Assembly (NCBI GenBank): GCA_049973945.1
Contig: JBMFJH010000029.1
Location: forward strand, 1-12,300
DNA: 12,300 nt
Direction: 5' to 3'
From: Acd1 sp049973945
GTDB taxonomy: Archaea; Thermoproteota; Thermoprotei_A; Sulfolobales; Sulfolobaceae
Shown here: positions 6,122 to 11,971 of the stretch, one piece after another
Layout of the letters: each line of letters starts with the position of its first letter
How positions within the stretch are numbered: the stretch's first letter is position 1
The notes under the pieces: model-generated
What the model saw: only the letters and a program-made list of their open reading frames with translations
The model's database searches: none
What the model was told of the DNA's origin: nothing
Made by a program: the position numbers and the translations under genes

Positions 6122-7012
6122 TTACGCCACCACCCCCAAGATGTCGAAAACTACGTTCGCGCAACAGGAGTTCGAAAAAACGAGATGCCTTTTCCCCTTC
6201 GCGTACTCGATGGTCTCCTCCTCTGGGAACGCTATCCCGTCGACGTCGTAGTCCACGGCGAACTTCTCTACGTCGAGGTACTTCCCCCCTCTCGGCCTCG
6301 CGCAGCCTAGCATGACCGGGCTCGAGAACTCGTCCCTCGCCTTCTTCAGGGCCGAAACCAATGCCTCTGGGGTCGCCTGCCTGTCGTACTCGAAGGATAG
6401 GGGCATGAGGCCCACGACTATCACAGCGTCCGGATCCACCTCCTTGAGGAGTTCCAAAGCCCTCAGGTCGCCCTCAGTGCCCTTCACGCTCAAACCCACT
6501 ATGACGTGTGGAACGACCTTCAGCCCGGCCCTCTTCAAGTACTTGAAGGAGTTCAGGTAGTCCTCCACCGTGAAGGGCTGACCCAGGACTTCCTTGATGG
6601 TCTCGTTATCCCCTACCATGTCGAGCAGGGCTATCTTAACGCCCGCCTCGGCGAACATCCTCGCTATTTCCTCGGACTTTACGACGCCCGTGTGGGCGAC
6701 GAGAGTGAGTTTGTCCTTATACTTCTGAAGGACGTGGGCGAACCTCCAGACCGGGACTTCCCCTCTGGAGGTCGACCCGCCGGAAAGGATTAGCCCCCTG
6801 TGGCCCTCCGCGATAGACCTCTCGATAACCTTTATCAGTCTGTCCTCGGTCGAGCCGTCCTCCATGCCCATGAGGATCTTCCTGCCGCAGTGCTTGCAGT
6901 TGAAGGCACAGGCCGCGCCAGTAACCGAGATCGCCTTCCAGCCCTTCTTCGAGGTCATGTAGTCGTTCTCGTACCTCTTCAGGTTAGGGGCGTAGAGGTA
7001 TAACGGCCTCAC
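6122..7012 (-). CDS. lipS2: Radical SAM lipoyl synthase component, LipS2 type
   Basis: This 296-residue radical SAM protein has CX3CX2C (Cys35, Cys39, Cys42 in CAFNCKHC), the glycine-rich SAM-contact segment LILSGGSTSRGE (74-85), and later cysteines Cys237 (LGCARPRGG) and Cys283-Cys284 near the C-terminus that could bind an auxiliary cluster. With the LipS1-type neighbour it should form the two-component lipoyl synthase found in organisms lacking LipA. The start is GTG at 7012, whose bases overlap the sLpl stop in GTGA, with GGAGG at 7023-7027. An ATG at 7087 would add 25 residues read out of frame from the end of slpl and unlike the family, so it is rejected. The LipS1/LipS2 numbering could be swapped. 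Confidence 0.82.
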   Translation of the reverse strand: MRPLYLYAPNLKRYENDYMTSKKGWKAISVTGAACAFNCKHCGRKILMGMEDGSTEDRLIKVIERSIAEGHRGLILSGGSTSRGEVPVWRFAHVLQKYKDKLTLVAHTGVVKSEEIARMFAEAGVKIALLDMVGDNETIKEVLGQPFTVEDYLNSFKYLKRAGLKVVPHVIVGLSVKGTEGDLRALELLKEVDPDAVIVVGLMPLSFEYDRQATPEALVSALKKARDEFSSPVMLGCARPRGGKYLDVEKFAVDYDVDGIAFPEEETIEYAKGKRHLVFSNSCCANVVFDILGVVA

Positions 7013-8043
7013 TTGGACAACGCCTCCTTGAAGAGCGAGACCAGGTCGTCGGCCGAGATTCCTATGAACTTGACCCCCTTGTACCACTCCCTTATCTCGC
7101 TCTCGACGTCTTCAACCCTGCTCCACTTGAGCCTCGCCTCGAGGTCGAATATAGCCCTCCTCGGCTCGACGAAGAAGTCGCCCGTGATCAGGACTGACTC
7201 GATAACGGTGGGGTTCAACAGTTTGATCTGCAATCTCACGAGCCCGCCGGGTAGCTTCTTCTCGACATATTTCAGGTCGCCCTTCAGCGGCTGTCTGAGG
7301 TCGTAGATCCACTCCTTCGAGGCGTACTTCGTCCTCAGGTCCTTTATCAGCTTCTCCTCGAACTCGGTGTAGGTAGAGTCCACTAGCTCGACTCCGAGAG
7401 CCTCCTGGAACGACTCCCTCGCCAGCTTGATTATCTCTGACATCTCAATTGTCCTCCCCAGCTCCCTGTTGACCCACGTGAGTCTCTCCCTGAAGTCGCT
7501 GATCAGCTTGTCCTTGATCTTCTCAGAGGAGAGCCTGAGCGCCGAGACCATTGTCTCTGGGTCGAAGTCGACCAGGATAGTGCCAGTCACTGCGGTGTAC
7601 CTCCCTACAGAGAAGGCGCCTATGCCCGAGATCTTCCTGCCGTTGACCTCTACGTCGTTCTTCGGCCTGAACTTCGCCTCTATCCCCAGCTTCTTTAGGG
7701 TAAGTATGACGCCCTGAGCTCCCTTCTCTATCGCCTTCTCCGGGGTTTCCCCGATCATCGACGAAGGGGCGTAGATCTCCCACCCCAGTTGATCCTTGCC
7801 CATAATTATCGCCCCTCCTCCCGTAGGCCTTCGACCGATGTCCCACCCCAGCTTCCTCACTTGGTCTAAGTTTACCTCCCGCTCCACTGCCTGGTGGTAG
7901 CCAATGAGGACCGCAGTCGGGTCGAAGATGACGAACCTCAGTATCGGGTCGGCTCCCTTGCTCACCGACTCCAGCAGGGCCTCCTCGCCGGCCAGTATCA
8001 AGTCCTGCGGGCCCCTCTCGACCATGAACCTGAATTTCGTCAT
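7009..8043 (-). CDS. slpl: Lipoate:protein ligase sLpl(AB)
   Basis: This 344-residue protein has an N-terminal BPL/LplA/LipB catalytic domain with RRPTGGGA (71-78), the LGWEIY strand after it, and catalytic Lys137 in GRKISGIGAF. A C-terminal LplB-like accessory domain (about 240-344) contains the KEWIYD and GGLVRLQIK segments. The enzyme activates lipoate or octanoate as acyl-AMP and transfers it to a carrier lysine; sLpl(AB) is the form dedicated to LbpA in sHdr organisms. It is the first gene of the lipoate operon. A TTTATAATA box at 8074-8082 lies about 35 bp before the ATG, leaving a leader of roughly eight bases. Having ligase and LipS genes together implies in-place lipoate assembly. 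Confidence 0.92.
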   Translation of the reverse strand: MTKFRFMVERGPQDLILAGEEALLESVSKGADPILRFVIFDPTAVLIGYHQAVEREVNLDQVRKLGWDIGRRPTGGGAIIMGKDQLGWEIYAPSSMIGETPEKAIEKGAQGVILTLKKLGIEAKFRPKNDVEVNGRKISGIGAFSVGRYTAVTGTILVDFDPETMVSALRLSSEKIKDKLISDFRERLTWVNRELGRTIEMSEIIKLARESFQEALGVELVDSTYTEFEEKLIKDLRTKYASKEWIYDLRQPLKGDLKYVEKKLPGGLVRLQIKLLNPTVIESVLITGDFFVEPRRAIFDLEARLKWSRVEDVESEIREWYKGVKFIGISADDLVSLFKEALSK

Positions 8044-8073
8044 TTTTTAAACTAAACATTGCTTTCAAAAAGG

Positions 8074-8082
8074 TATTATAAA
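8074..8082 (-). promoter_or_regulatory. TATA-like box for the lipoate operon
   Basis: The minus strand reads GAAACGTTTATAATA, with TTTATAATA at 8074-8082 and a purine-rich BRE-like stretch before it. The predicted start is near 8051, serving slpl, lipS2, lipS1, the M23-like gene and the HDAC-like gene. No second promoter is evident inside the operon. Confidence 0.5.
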
Positions 8083-8114
8083 CGTTTCTACTCAACTACT
8101 AATATTGTAAATCG

Positions 8115-8150
8115 AACCTTGTTTTCACAGGTTAAGAACTAAAAATAGGA
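8115..8150 (-). terminator. Possible terminator after the second TusA-like gene
   Basis: On the minus strand the T-rich CCTATTTTTAG (8141-8151) is followed by an inverted repeat AACCT/AGGTT (8115-8119 and 8129-8133, 9-base loop). It lies 27-65 bases beyond the stop and before the lipoate-operon promoter. Confidence 0.3.
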
Positions 8151-8177
8151 ATTCGCTCGGTATACGTATCGAAACGG

Positions 8178-8405
8178 TTACCCTTGCTTCTGTATAGTTA
8201 GAACGAACACTCCGTTTTCGTTTTTATTTTCAAGAATTTTACATTTCATCATTCTCGCAGCGTGGATTATCATGTAGAGGCACTGAGGCTCTGTGAACAT
8301 TACCCTTATTGTGCCCTCCTTCATTCGGGCCAGCTCTTTCACCGTTGTCATGAACGGCTCAGGGCAAGGGGACTTCGTCAGATCTAGAACTTTAACAGCT
8401 TCCAT
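8178..8405 (-). CDS. Divergent TusA/SirA-family sulfur carrier
   Basis: This 75-residue protein has the TusA CPxP motif as CPEP (Cys14), preceded by the first strand VLDLT, followed by a helix and the usual strand-helix-strand order. The RG before the motif in classical TusA is KS here. It has two extra cysteines, Cys42 (EPQCLY) and Cys55 (MKCKI), whereas the TusA at 714-953 has only one. It therefore probably serves a different partner, though a Cys14 persulfide role is still expected. It is a monocistronic unit with its own TATTTATA box (8446-8453). The family call is firm; the partner is unknown. Confidence 0.85.
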   Translation of the reverse strand: MEAVKVLDLTKSPCPEPFMTTVKELARMKEGTIRVMFTEPQCLYMIIHAARMMKCKILENKNENGVFVLTIQKQG

Positions 8406-8445
8406 TTTGTTCCCACTCTTCGCAAATTACAAGACCACAGTCAAG

Positions 8446-8453
8446 TATAAATA
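8446..8453 (-). promoter_or_regulatory. TATA-like box for the second TusA-like gene
   Basis: The minus-strand motif TATTTATA has its centre about 44 bp before the ATG. The predicted start near 8423 leaves a leader of about 17 bases containing GAGTGGG, which could pair weakly with the 16S tail. Confidence 0.45.
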
Positions 8454-8502
8454 AGTTATTAGATTTCGAATTTTTCATTATTTATGTAAAAATTCTAATC
8501 AA

Positions 8503-8859
8503 TCAACCCCAAATTCCCTTGTTTATGTTGTCGATCTTCGTGAACAGGGAGATCTGGAAGTACCGGAAGGCCTCGAGCACGAACTTCATCGCGTCCTCCT
8601 GGCCCATTTGAGACGCTTTGCTAATCAGCTCGGTGACGAACCTCTTCATGTCGTTGTAGGTCTGCTTGTCCATCATTGAGGAGTACTGGTCGACATCGAG
8701 TATTTGCTTCATTTCGTCGAAGCTTTTGGCCTGCTTCAGCCTGTCGTACATGACCATAACGACCCCTCTCCCCTCCTTCCCGAACAGGGCATCGTCGGGC
8801 TTCCTCATCCACCTCGCGTACGTCGCCGCGAGCTTCTTCGCCTCGTTCTCCAGGGACAT
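8503..8859 (-). CDS. Conserved-looking helical protein, function unknown
   Basis: I do not recognise this 118-residue protein. It is rich in Lys, Glu, Met and Gln, contains no cysteine, and looks almost entirely alpha-helical, with amphipathic stretches at about 1-20, 30-55, 63-85 and 86-110. There is no signal peptide or membrane segment. Reasons to believe it is real: codon use matches its neighbours, length is ample for a random frame, and a TTTAAATATT box (8881-8890) lies 26-27 bp before the ATG, ideal for a leaderless transcript. It diverges from queC across only 35 bases and sits between a TusA-like gene and queC. A small helical partner or regulator is possible but cannot be shown. Confidence 0.8.
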   Translation of the reverse strand: MSLENEAKKLAATYARWMRKPDDALFGKEGRGVVMVMYDRLKQAKSFDEMKQILDVDQYSSMMDKQTYNDMKRFVTELISKASQMGQEDAMKFVLEAFRYFQISLFTKIDNINKGIWG

Positions 8860-8894
8860 TTGCCTATATTTCGTTTCGATAATATTTAAACAAA
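8860..8894. promoter_or_regulatory. 35-bp bidirectional promoter
   Basis: CTATATTT (8864-8871, plus) has its centre 27-28 bp before the queC ATG. TTTAAATATT (8881-8890, minus) has its centre 26-27 bp before the ATG at 8859. Both spacings are canonical for leaderless transcripts, so the two initiation complexes would overlap on the same DNA. Confidence 0.6.
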
Positions 8895-9500
8895 ATGTCC
8901 AAAGCCTTGCTCCTCATGAGTGGCGGCCTGGACTCGGGCTCAGCGGCCTTCTACCTGGCGAGTAAGGCGAAGCAGTTCGACTGCGCTTTCTTCAACTACG
9001 GCCAAAGGTCGGCCAGGATGCAGTTGGAGGCGAGCAGGAAAATCTGCGACCTCCTGAGCAAGAAGCTCATCGTGTTCGACTTAAGGAACGTGAGTGCCCC
9101 GTTCATCGACAGTTCATGGCTGAAGCCTCACGAGCCGATAGTCCACAGGAACCTAGTGATTTTGCCCATAGCGATAGCGTTCGCTAAGGAGAAGGGTTAC
9201 GACGAGGTCATCATCGGCACCGTCAAGGAGGACTGCGAGTTCGAGAGGGACAGGGCTTTCGTCATTTCGAAGCTGAAAGAGCTGGGAGAAGGGATAGGAG
9301 TAAGAGTCGAAACGCCCTTCGCCTTAATGCCCAAGTGGATGTTGCTCATGCTGGGGATCAAGAGCGGCCTCGACCCGAGCCTAACTTATTCGTGTCTCCT
9401 GGGTCATAAGGAGCACTGCGGTCAATGCAGTCAGTGCCTTAGGAGGAAGGAGGCGTTCAGGGCAGCGAAAATACCTGATCCAACGAGATACTACAGCTGA
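8895..9500 (+). CDS. queC: 7-cyano-7-deazaguanine (preQ0) synthase
   Basis: This 201-residue protein has the PP-loop ATP motif SGGLDS (9-14), the family segment HRNLVILPIA (84-93), and a C-terminal zinc site of four cysteines (167, 175, 178, 181) in TYSCLLGHKEHCGQCSQC followed by LRRKEAF. QueC converts 7-carboxy-7-deazaguanine to preQ0 using ATP and ammonia. In archaea preQ0 feeds archaeosine at position 15 of tRNA. It is about 20-30 residues shorter than typical bacterial QueC, but all motifs are present. It reads from a bidirectional promoter and is predicted leaderless. Its last ten bases overlap the convergent HAD-like gene. Another PP-loop thiolation enzyme is the alternative, but the cysteine spacing argues for QueC. 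Confidence 0.85.
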   Translation: MSKALLLMSGGLDSGSAAFYLASKAKQFDCAFFNYGQRSARMQLEASRKICDLLSKKLIVFDLRNVSAPFIDSSWLKPHEPIVHRNLVILPIAIAFAKEKGYDEVIIGTVKEDCEFERDRAFVISKLKELGEGIGVRVETPFALMPKWMLLMLGIKSGLDPSLTYSCLLGHKEHCGQCSQCLRRKEAFRAAKIPDPTRYYS

Positions 9501-9991
9501 ACCTTCTTCAATCTGGTCAATCTCTCGACAGCTTCGTCCAGGTCGCTGACCATCAAATACGGACTGTACCTGCTACAGTCCACGAACCTATTGACGCAAA
9601 TGACCTTAATCCTCGAGTCGTAAAACCGAGTCGATAGCAGGTCTAACGGTGAGGCCCCAACGGTGAAGGTGTCAAGAGGGTCCCAGTTCTTGATGGAAAA
9701 CAGCTTCTCGTAAGGTGTCCTACTGGGCTTCGTCCTTCCCTCGTTCGCGACGTAATCGAAGTCCAGGTTCAACCTCTCCATTATAGACCTCGTAGTGCTC
9801 TCGTCGTAAGGAGACATGACGACGACGTCGTTCGACCTAGAGACTCTCTCCAAGAACCTCAGGGCGTCCTCGAAAGCCTCGTAAGTCACGGGAAGCTCGG
9901 CCGAACCTCCCTTGTAAATCTCGTAAAGCCTGTCCGTCAAGTCGACCTTAAGGATTACCCCGTCCAGCCAGACCGCGAAATTCACGGACAT
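9491..9991 (-). CDS. Degenerate HAD-fold protein, probably not a phosphatase
   Basis: This 166-residue protein follows the HAD hydrolase layout but has lost key residues. Motif I reads FAVWLDGVI, with Trp8 where the nucleophilic Asp should be and only the second Asp (Asp10) kept. Motif II is VVMSPYDES (Ser60), motif III Lys88 in GRTKPS, and motif IV VGASPLD, with Ala113 in place of the usual Asp after Gly. The fold is likely retained, while phosphoaspartate chemistry is unlikely. It diverges from lbpA across about 40 bases and could be co-regulated with it, perhaps as a binding or regulatory protein. The family call rests on motif order and is moderately sure. Its 3' end overlaps queC by ten bases. 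Confidence 0.7.
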   Translation of the reverse strand: MSVNFAVWLDGVILKVDLTDRLYEIYKGGSAELPVTYEAFEDALRFLERVSRSNDVVVMSPYDESTTRSIMERLNLDFDYVANEGRTKPSRTPYEKLFSIKNWDPLDTFTVGASPLDLLSTRFYDSRIKVICVNRFVDCSRYSPYLMVSDLDEAVERLTRLKKVQL

Positions 9992-10000
9992 TATATAAAG
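9992..10000 (+). promoter_or_regulatory. TATA-like box for lbpA
   Basis: TATATAAAG lies 36-37 bp before the ATG at 10033 and only 16 bp before the ATG at 10012. Transcription should begin near 10022, so translation from 10012 is improbable. The same AT-rich stretch adjoins the divergent HAD-like start. Confidence 0.55.
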
Positions 10001-10032
10001 TTTTTAACTTTATGAAAATTATTGTTCAAACG

Positions 10033-10443
10033 ATGAACATAAACGGCTTCGAGTTCCCCGAGGATTTGCTATATTATCCCGAGGAACACGTCTGGATAAA
10101 GGTAGAGGGAGACGTGATAACGGTTGGGATCACCTCGTTAGGTCAGTACATGGCCGGGAAAATATTCCAGGTCACGACTAAGAAGGTGGGAGAGAAGGTC
10201 TCTTCTAGGTCGGTTCTCTTCACAATCGAATCCCCGAAGTGGGTTGGCAAGTTCAGGCTCCCGTTCGAGGGCGAAGTAGTCGAGGTTAACGAGGCAGTTG
10301 TAAAGGATCCCTCGCTCATTAACAAGGAGCCATACAAGGCCTGGGTACTCAAGATAAGAGGGCAGATCGACAGGAAGAAGTTCAAGGAACTTAGTGAAAT
10401 CGTCGGGGATCTCGAAAAGGAGAGCGCGAGGGTAGTCAGGTGA
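10033..10443 (+). CDS. lbpA: Lipoate-binding protein LbpA (GcvH-like)
   Basis: This 136-residue protein is a GcvH-type lipoyl domain. Its N-terminal DLLYYPEEHVWIKV corresponds to the H-protein LxYTxDHEW segment. The GITSLGQYMAGKI strand follows, and the modified lysine is Lys69 in TIESPKWVGKF (GcvH usually has ES.KA). The second half-barrel, LPFEGEVVEVNE, follows, and the C-terminus is helical and charged. In sHdr organisms LbpA replaces GcvH as a dedicated carrier for sulfur oxidation, and its lipoyl group is made by sLpl, LipS1 and LipS2, all encoded nearby. The ATG at 10033 is preferred over 10012 because of the TATA box at 9992-10000. No other glycine cleavage genes are present, which favours LbpA over GcvH. 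Confidence 0.88.
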   Translation: MNINGFEFPEDLLYYPEEHVWIKVEGDVITVGITSLGQYMAGKIFQVTTKKVGEKVSSRSVLFTIESPKWVGKFRLPFEGEVVEVNEAVVKDPSLINKEPYKAWVLKIRGQIDRKKFKELSEIVGDLEKESARVVR

Positions 10444-10483
10444 AGTAAAAATCACTCTGCCAGGTTTTCATTTCTATGAAGAT

Positions 10484-10624
10484 TTACTTCAGCCTGAGCG
10501 GCTCAACTCCGATCGCTTTCAGGCACTCCTCCACGTTGTTGTACTTCCAAAGGGAGGTCGGCTTGAAGCATTCCGTCATTAGGCTTTCCTTCGACTGGGA
10601 CTTGGACTCTTGGACCGCCATCAT
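10484..10624 (-). CDS. Small 46-residue protein, function unknown
   Basis: A 46-codon frame runs from ATG 10624 to TAA, with a second in-frame ATG at 10621. The N-terminus is Ser/Lys/Gln-rich, and the second half (LWKYNNVEECLKAIGVEPLRLK minus the first two residues) is more ordered, with Cys19 and Cys34. Support: GGGGTG (10630-10635) lies five bases before the ATG, an AT-rich box A candidate (about 10641-10655) precedes it, codon use resembles the neighbours, and it fills an otherwise gene-free gap. It converges on lbpA with 40 bases between stops. No family is recognised. A chance frame of this size remains possible. Confidence 0.55.
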   Translation of the reverse strand: MMAVQESKSQSKESLMTECFKPTSLWKYNNVEECLKAIGVEPLRLK

Positions 10625-10649
10625 GGGAGCACCCCTGTCTAATTAATTA

Positions 10650-10662
10650 AAATTAGAAAAAA
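10650..10662 (-). terminator. U-tract terminator candidate after the APC permease
   Basis: The minus strand reads TTTTTTCTAATTT six bases beyond the permease stop codon, identical over 13 bases to the tract after tusA (688-700). It continues into TTAATTAATTAG, which may double as the promoter of the small 46-residue gene. Confidence 0.5.
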
Positions 10663-10668
10663 CTTAAC

Positions 10669-11940
10669 TCATGGGTTTCCCGACGTCTTTAACGCCGACT
10701 TGCGTTCTTTGTGTACGCTGTGTATGGCTAAGGCGATGAGTAGAGTGACTACTCCCACTGCCAGGGACTGAGGACCGAGCGACGCTAAGAAGATCGCAGA
10801 CATGGCGACGCTTATGATATGGACTATTGGAAAGCCTGGTGACCTAAACACCCCTCTCAGGCCCCTCCTTCTGGCCACCCAAACCTCTATTCCGCTCAAC
10901 ATGTAAGACAGCACTAAGCCGAAGTTCGAAACCAACGCGATGGCCTCAACGTTGCCCAAGGACAGCGACGCCAGCATTATCGCCGTCACGACCAGCGTAG
11001 ACCTTCTCGAAAATACGGGAGGCAACAGCCCATCCATAGCCATCTGCTTAGCAGTCCTTTCCCCCGAAACGATTATCGATAGGGTAACGCTGACCGTGGA
11101 GAGGACTGACACGAGGTCTATGAAGTAAATGAGCGGTAACGGGGCCCTTATCGACGTTAGCACTAACGCCAGCGGATCCGAGGCTTGACCGTACTTCGTC
11201 CAGTAAAGGCCGTCAATCATGGAGAACACTACGAAAATGTAGAGGATCGCGCTGATCGCAATAGACGCTACTATTGCCCTGGGTACTGTCCTCTCCCCGT
11301 TCTTCACGTTTGGCGTAAGATTAGCTATCGTGTTGAACCCAGCGTAAGCGAAGAACGCGATGTTGGAGGCCGTGAACAGCCCGTAAACACCGTTGGGCAT
11401 GAAGGGCGTGAAGTTCTCAGGACGGAATCCCGATATCGAGATGACAGCGACCGAGAAGACTATAAGGCCGATTACAGAAAGAATCACCAAAGCGGTCTCG
11501 ATTTCAGAAGTCAGCTTCAGCCCTCGCGACTCTATGACCCCTAGAACTACGATTAAGGCGCCGGCCAACGGAAAATATAGAGCCTCGGGTAAACCCATCG
11601 AGACTAAATAACCCGAGAAGCCCAAGGCCGTAGCCGCCCCGCTGATCGCGTAAGAAACGACCCTGAAGAAGCCTACGAGGAAGCCGATCGTTTCGCCCAA
11701 CGTAAGTAAGGCGTAACTGTACACTCCTCCCTCCGTGTTTGGGAATACGGAAGCCAATTCCGCGCTGTTTAAACCTATTGTGACCGCGTAGGCCGCAGTT
11801 ATTAAGAAGGCCAGAATCGCTGAAGGACCCGCCTCCGAGACGCTCGCCCCCGCCATAACGAATATCCCAGCACCAATGATATTTCCTAGCCCTATCGCGA
11901 GTGCCTGGACGAAGGTTAATTCCTCCTTTTCCCTCGTCAC
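10669..11940 (-). CDS. APC-superfamily amino acid permease
   Basis: This 423-residue membrane protein has about twelve hydrophobic segments. The first holds the APC signature GLGNIIGAGIFVMAG, and FPNTEGGVYSYA lies between helices 2 and 3. Helix 6 includes FFAYAGFNTIANL, the substrate-site region of the family. A short hydrophilic tail (HSVHKERKS) ends the protein. It probably imports an amino acid or related amine by proton or cation symport; specificity cannot be read. The start is GTG at 11940: an in-frame stop lies just upstream and no ATG precedes the first helix. No good promoter or Shine-Dalgarno was seen. It lies 31 bases after the glycosyltransferase gene on the same strand, so read-through is possible. 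It has no clear link to the sulfur genes. Confidence 0.9.
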   Translation of the reverse strand: MTREKEELTFVQALAIGLGNIIGAGIFVMAGASVSEAGPSAILAFLITAAYAVTIGLNSAELASVFPNTEGGVYSYALLTLGETIGFLVGFFRVVSYAISGAATALGFSGYLVSMGLPEALYFPLAGALIVVLGVIESRGLKLTSEIETALVILSVIGLIVFSVAVISISGFRPENFTPFMPNGVYGLFTASNIAFFAYAGFNTIANLTPNVKNGERTVPRAIVASIAISAILYIFVVFSMIDGLYWTKYGQASDPLALVLTSIRAPLPLIYFIDLVSVLSTVSVTLSIIVSGERTAKQMAMDGLLPPVFSRRSTLVVTAIMLASLSLGNVEAIALVSNFGLVLSYMLSGIEVWVARRRGLRGVFRSPGFPIVHIISVAMSAIFLASLGPQSLAVGVVTLLIALAIHSVHKERKSALKTSGNP

Positions 11941-11971
11941 AGTGATTCAATAAACGAGGAGAGAGTTAAGT

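Noticed and set aside
7013..7087. N-terminal extension of the LipS2-type protein from ATG 7087
   Set aside because: These 25 residues are the end of slpl read in another frame and are Gly/Gln/Arg-rich. The GTG at 7012 overlapping the slpl stop gives the expected protein.
7523..8095. 190-codon minus-strand frame overlapping slpl
   Set aside because: It is the shifted frame of slpl, with Arg/Gly/Glu-rich low-quality composition and no motif; slpl has clear catalytic motifs over the same bases.
11504..11950. 148-codon minus-strand frame beginning with ATG 11950
   Set aside because: It is an out-of-frame shadow of the APC permease, with Arg/Gly-rich composition; the permease frame has a full set of membrane helices.
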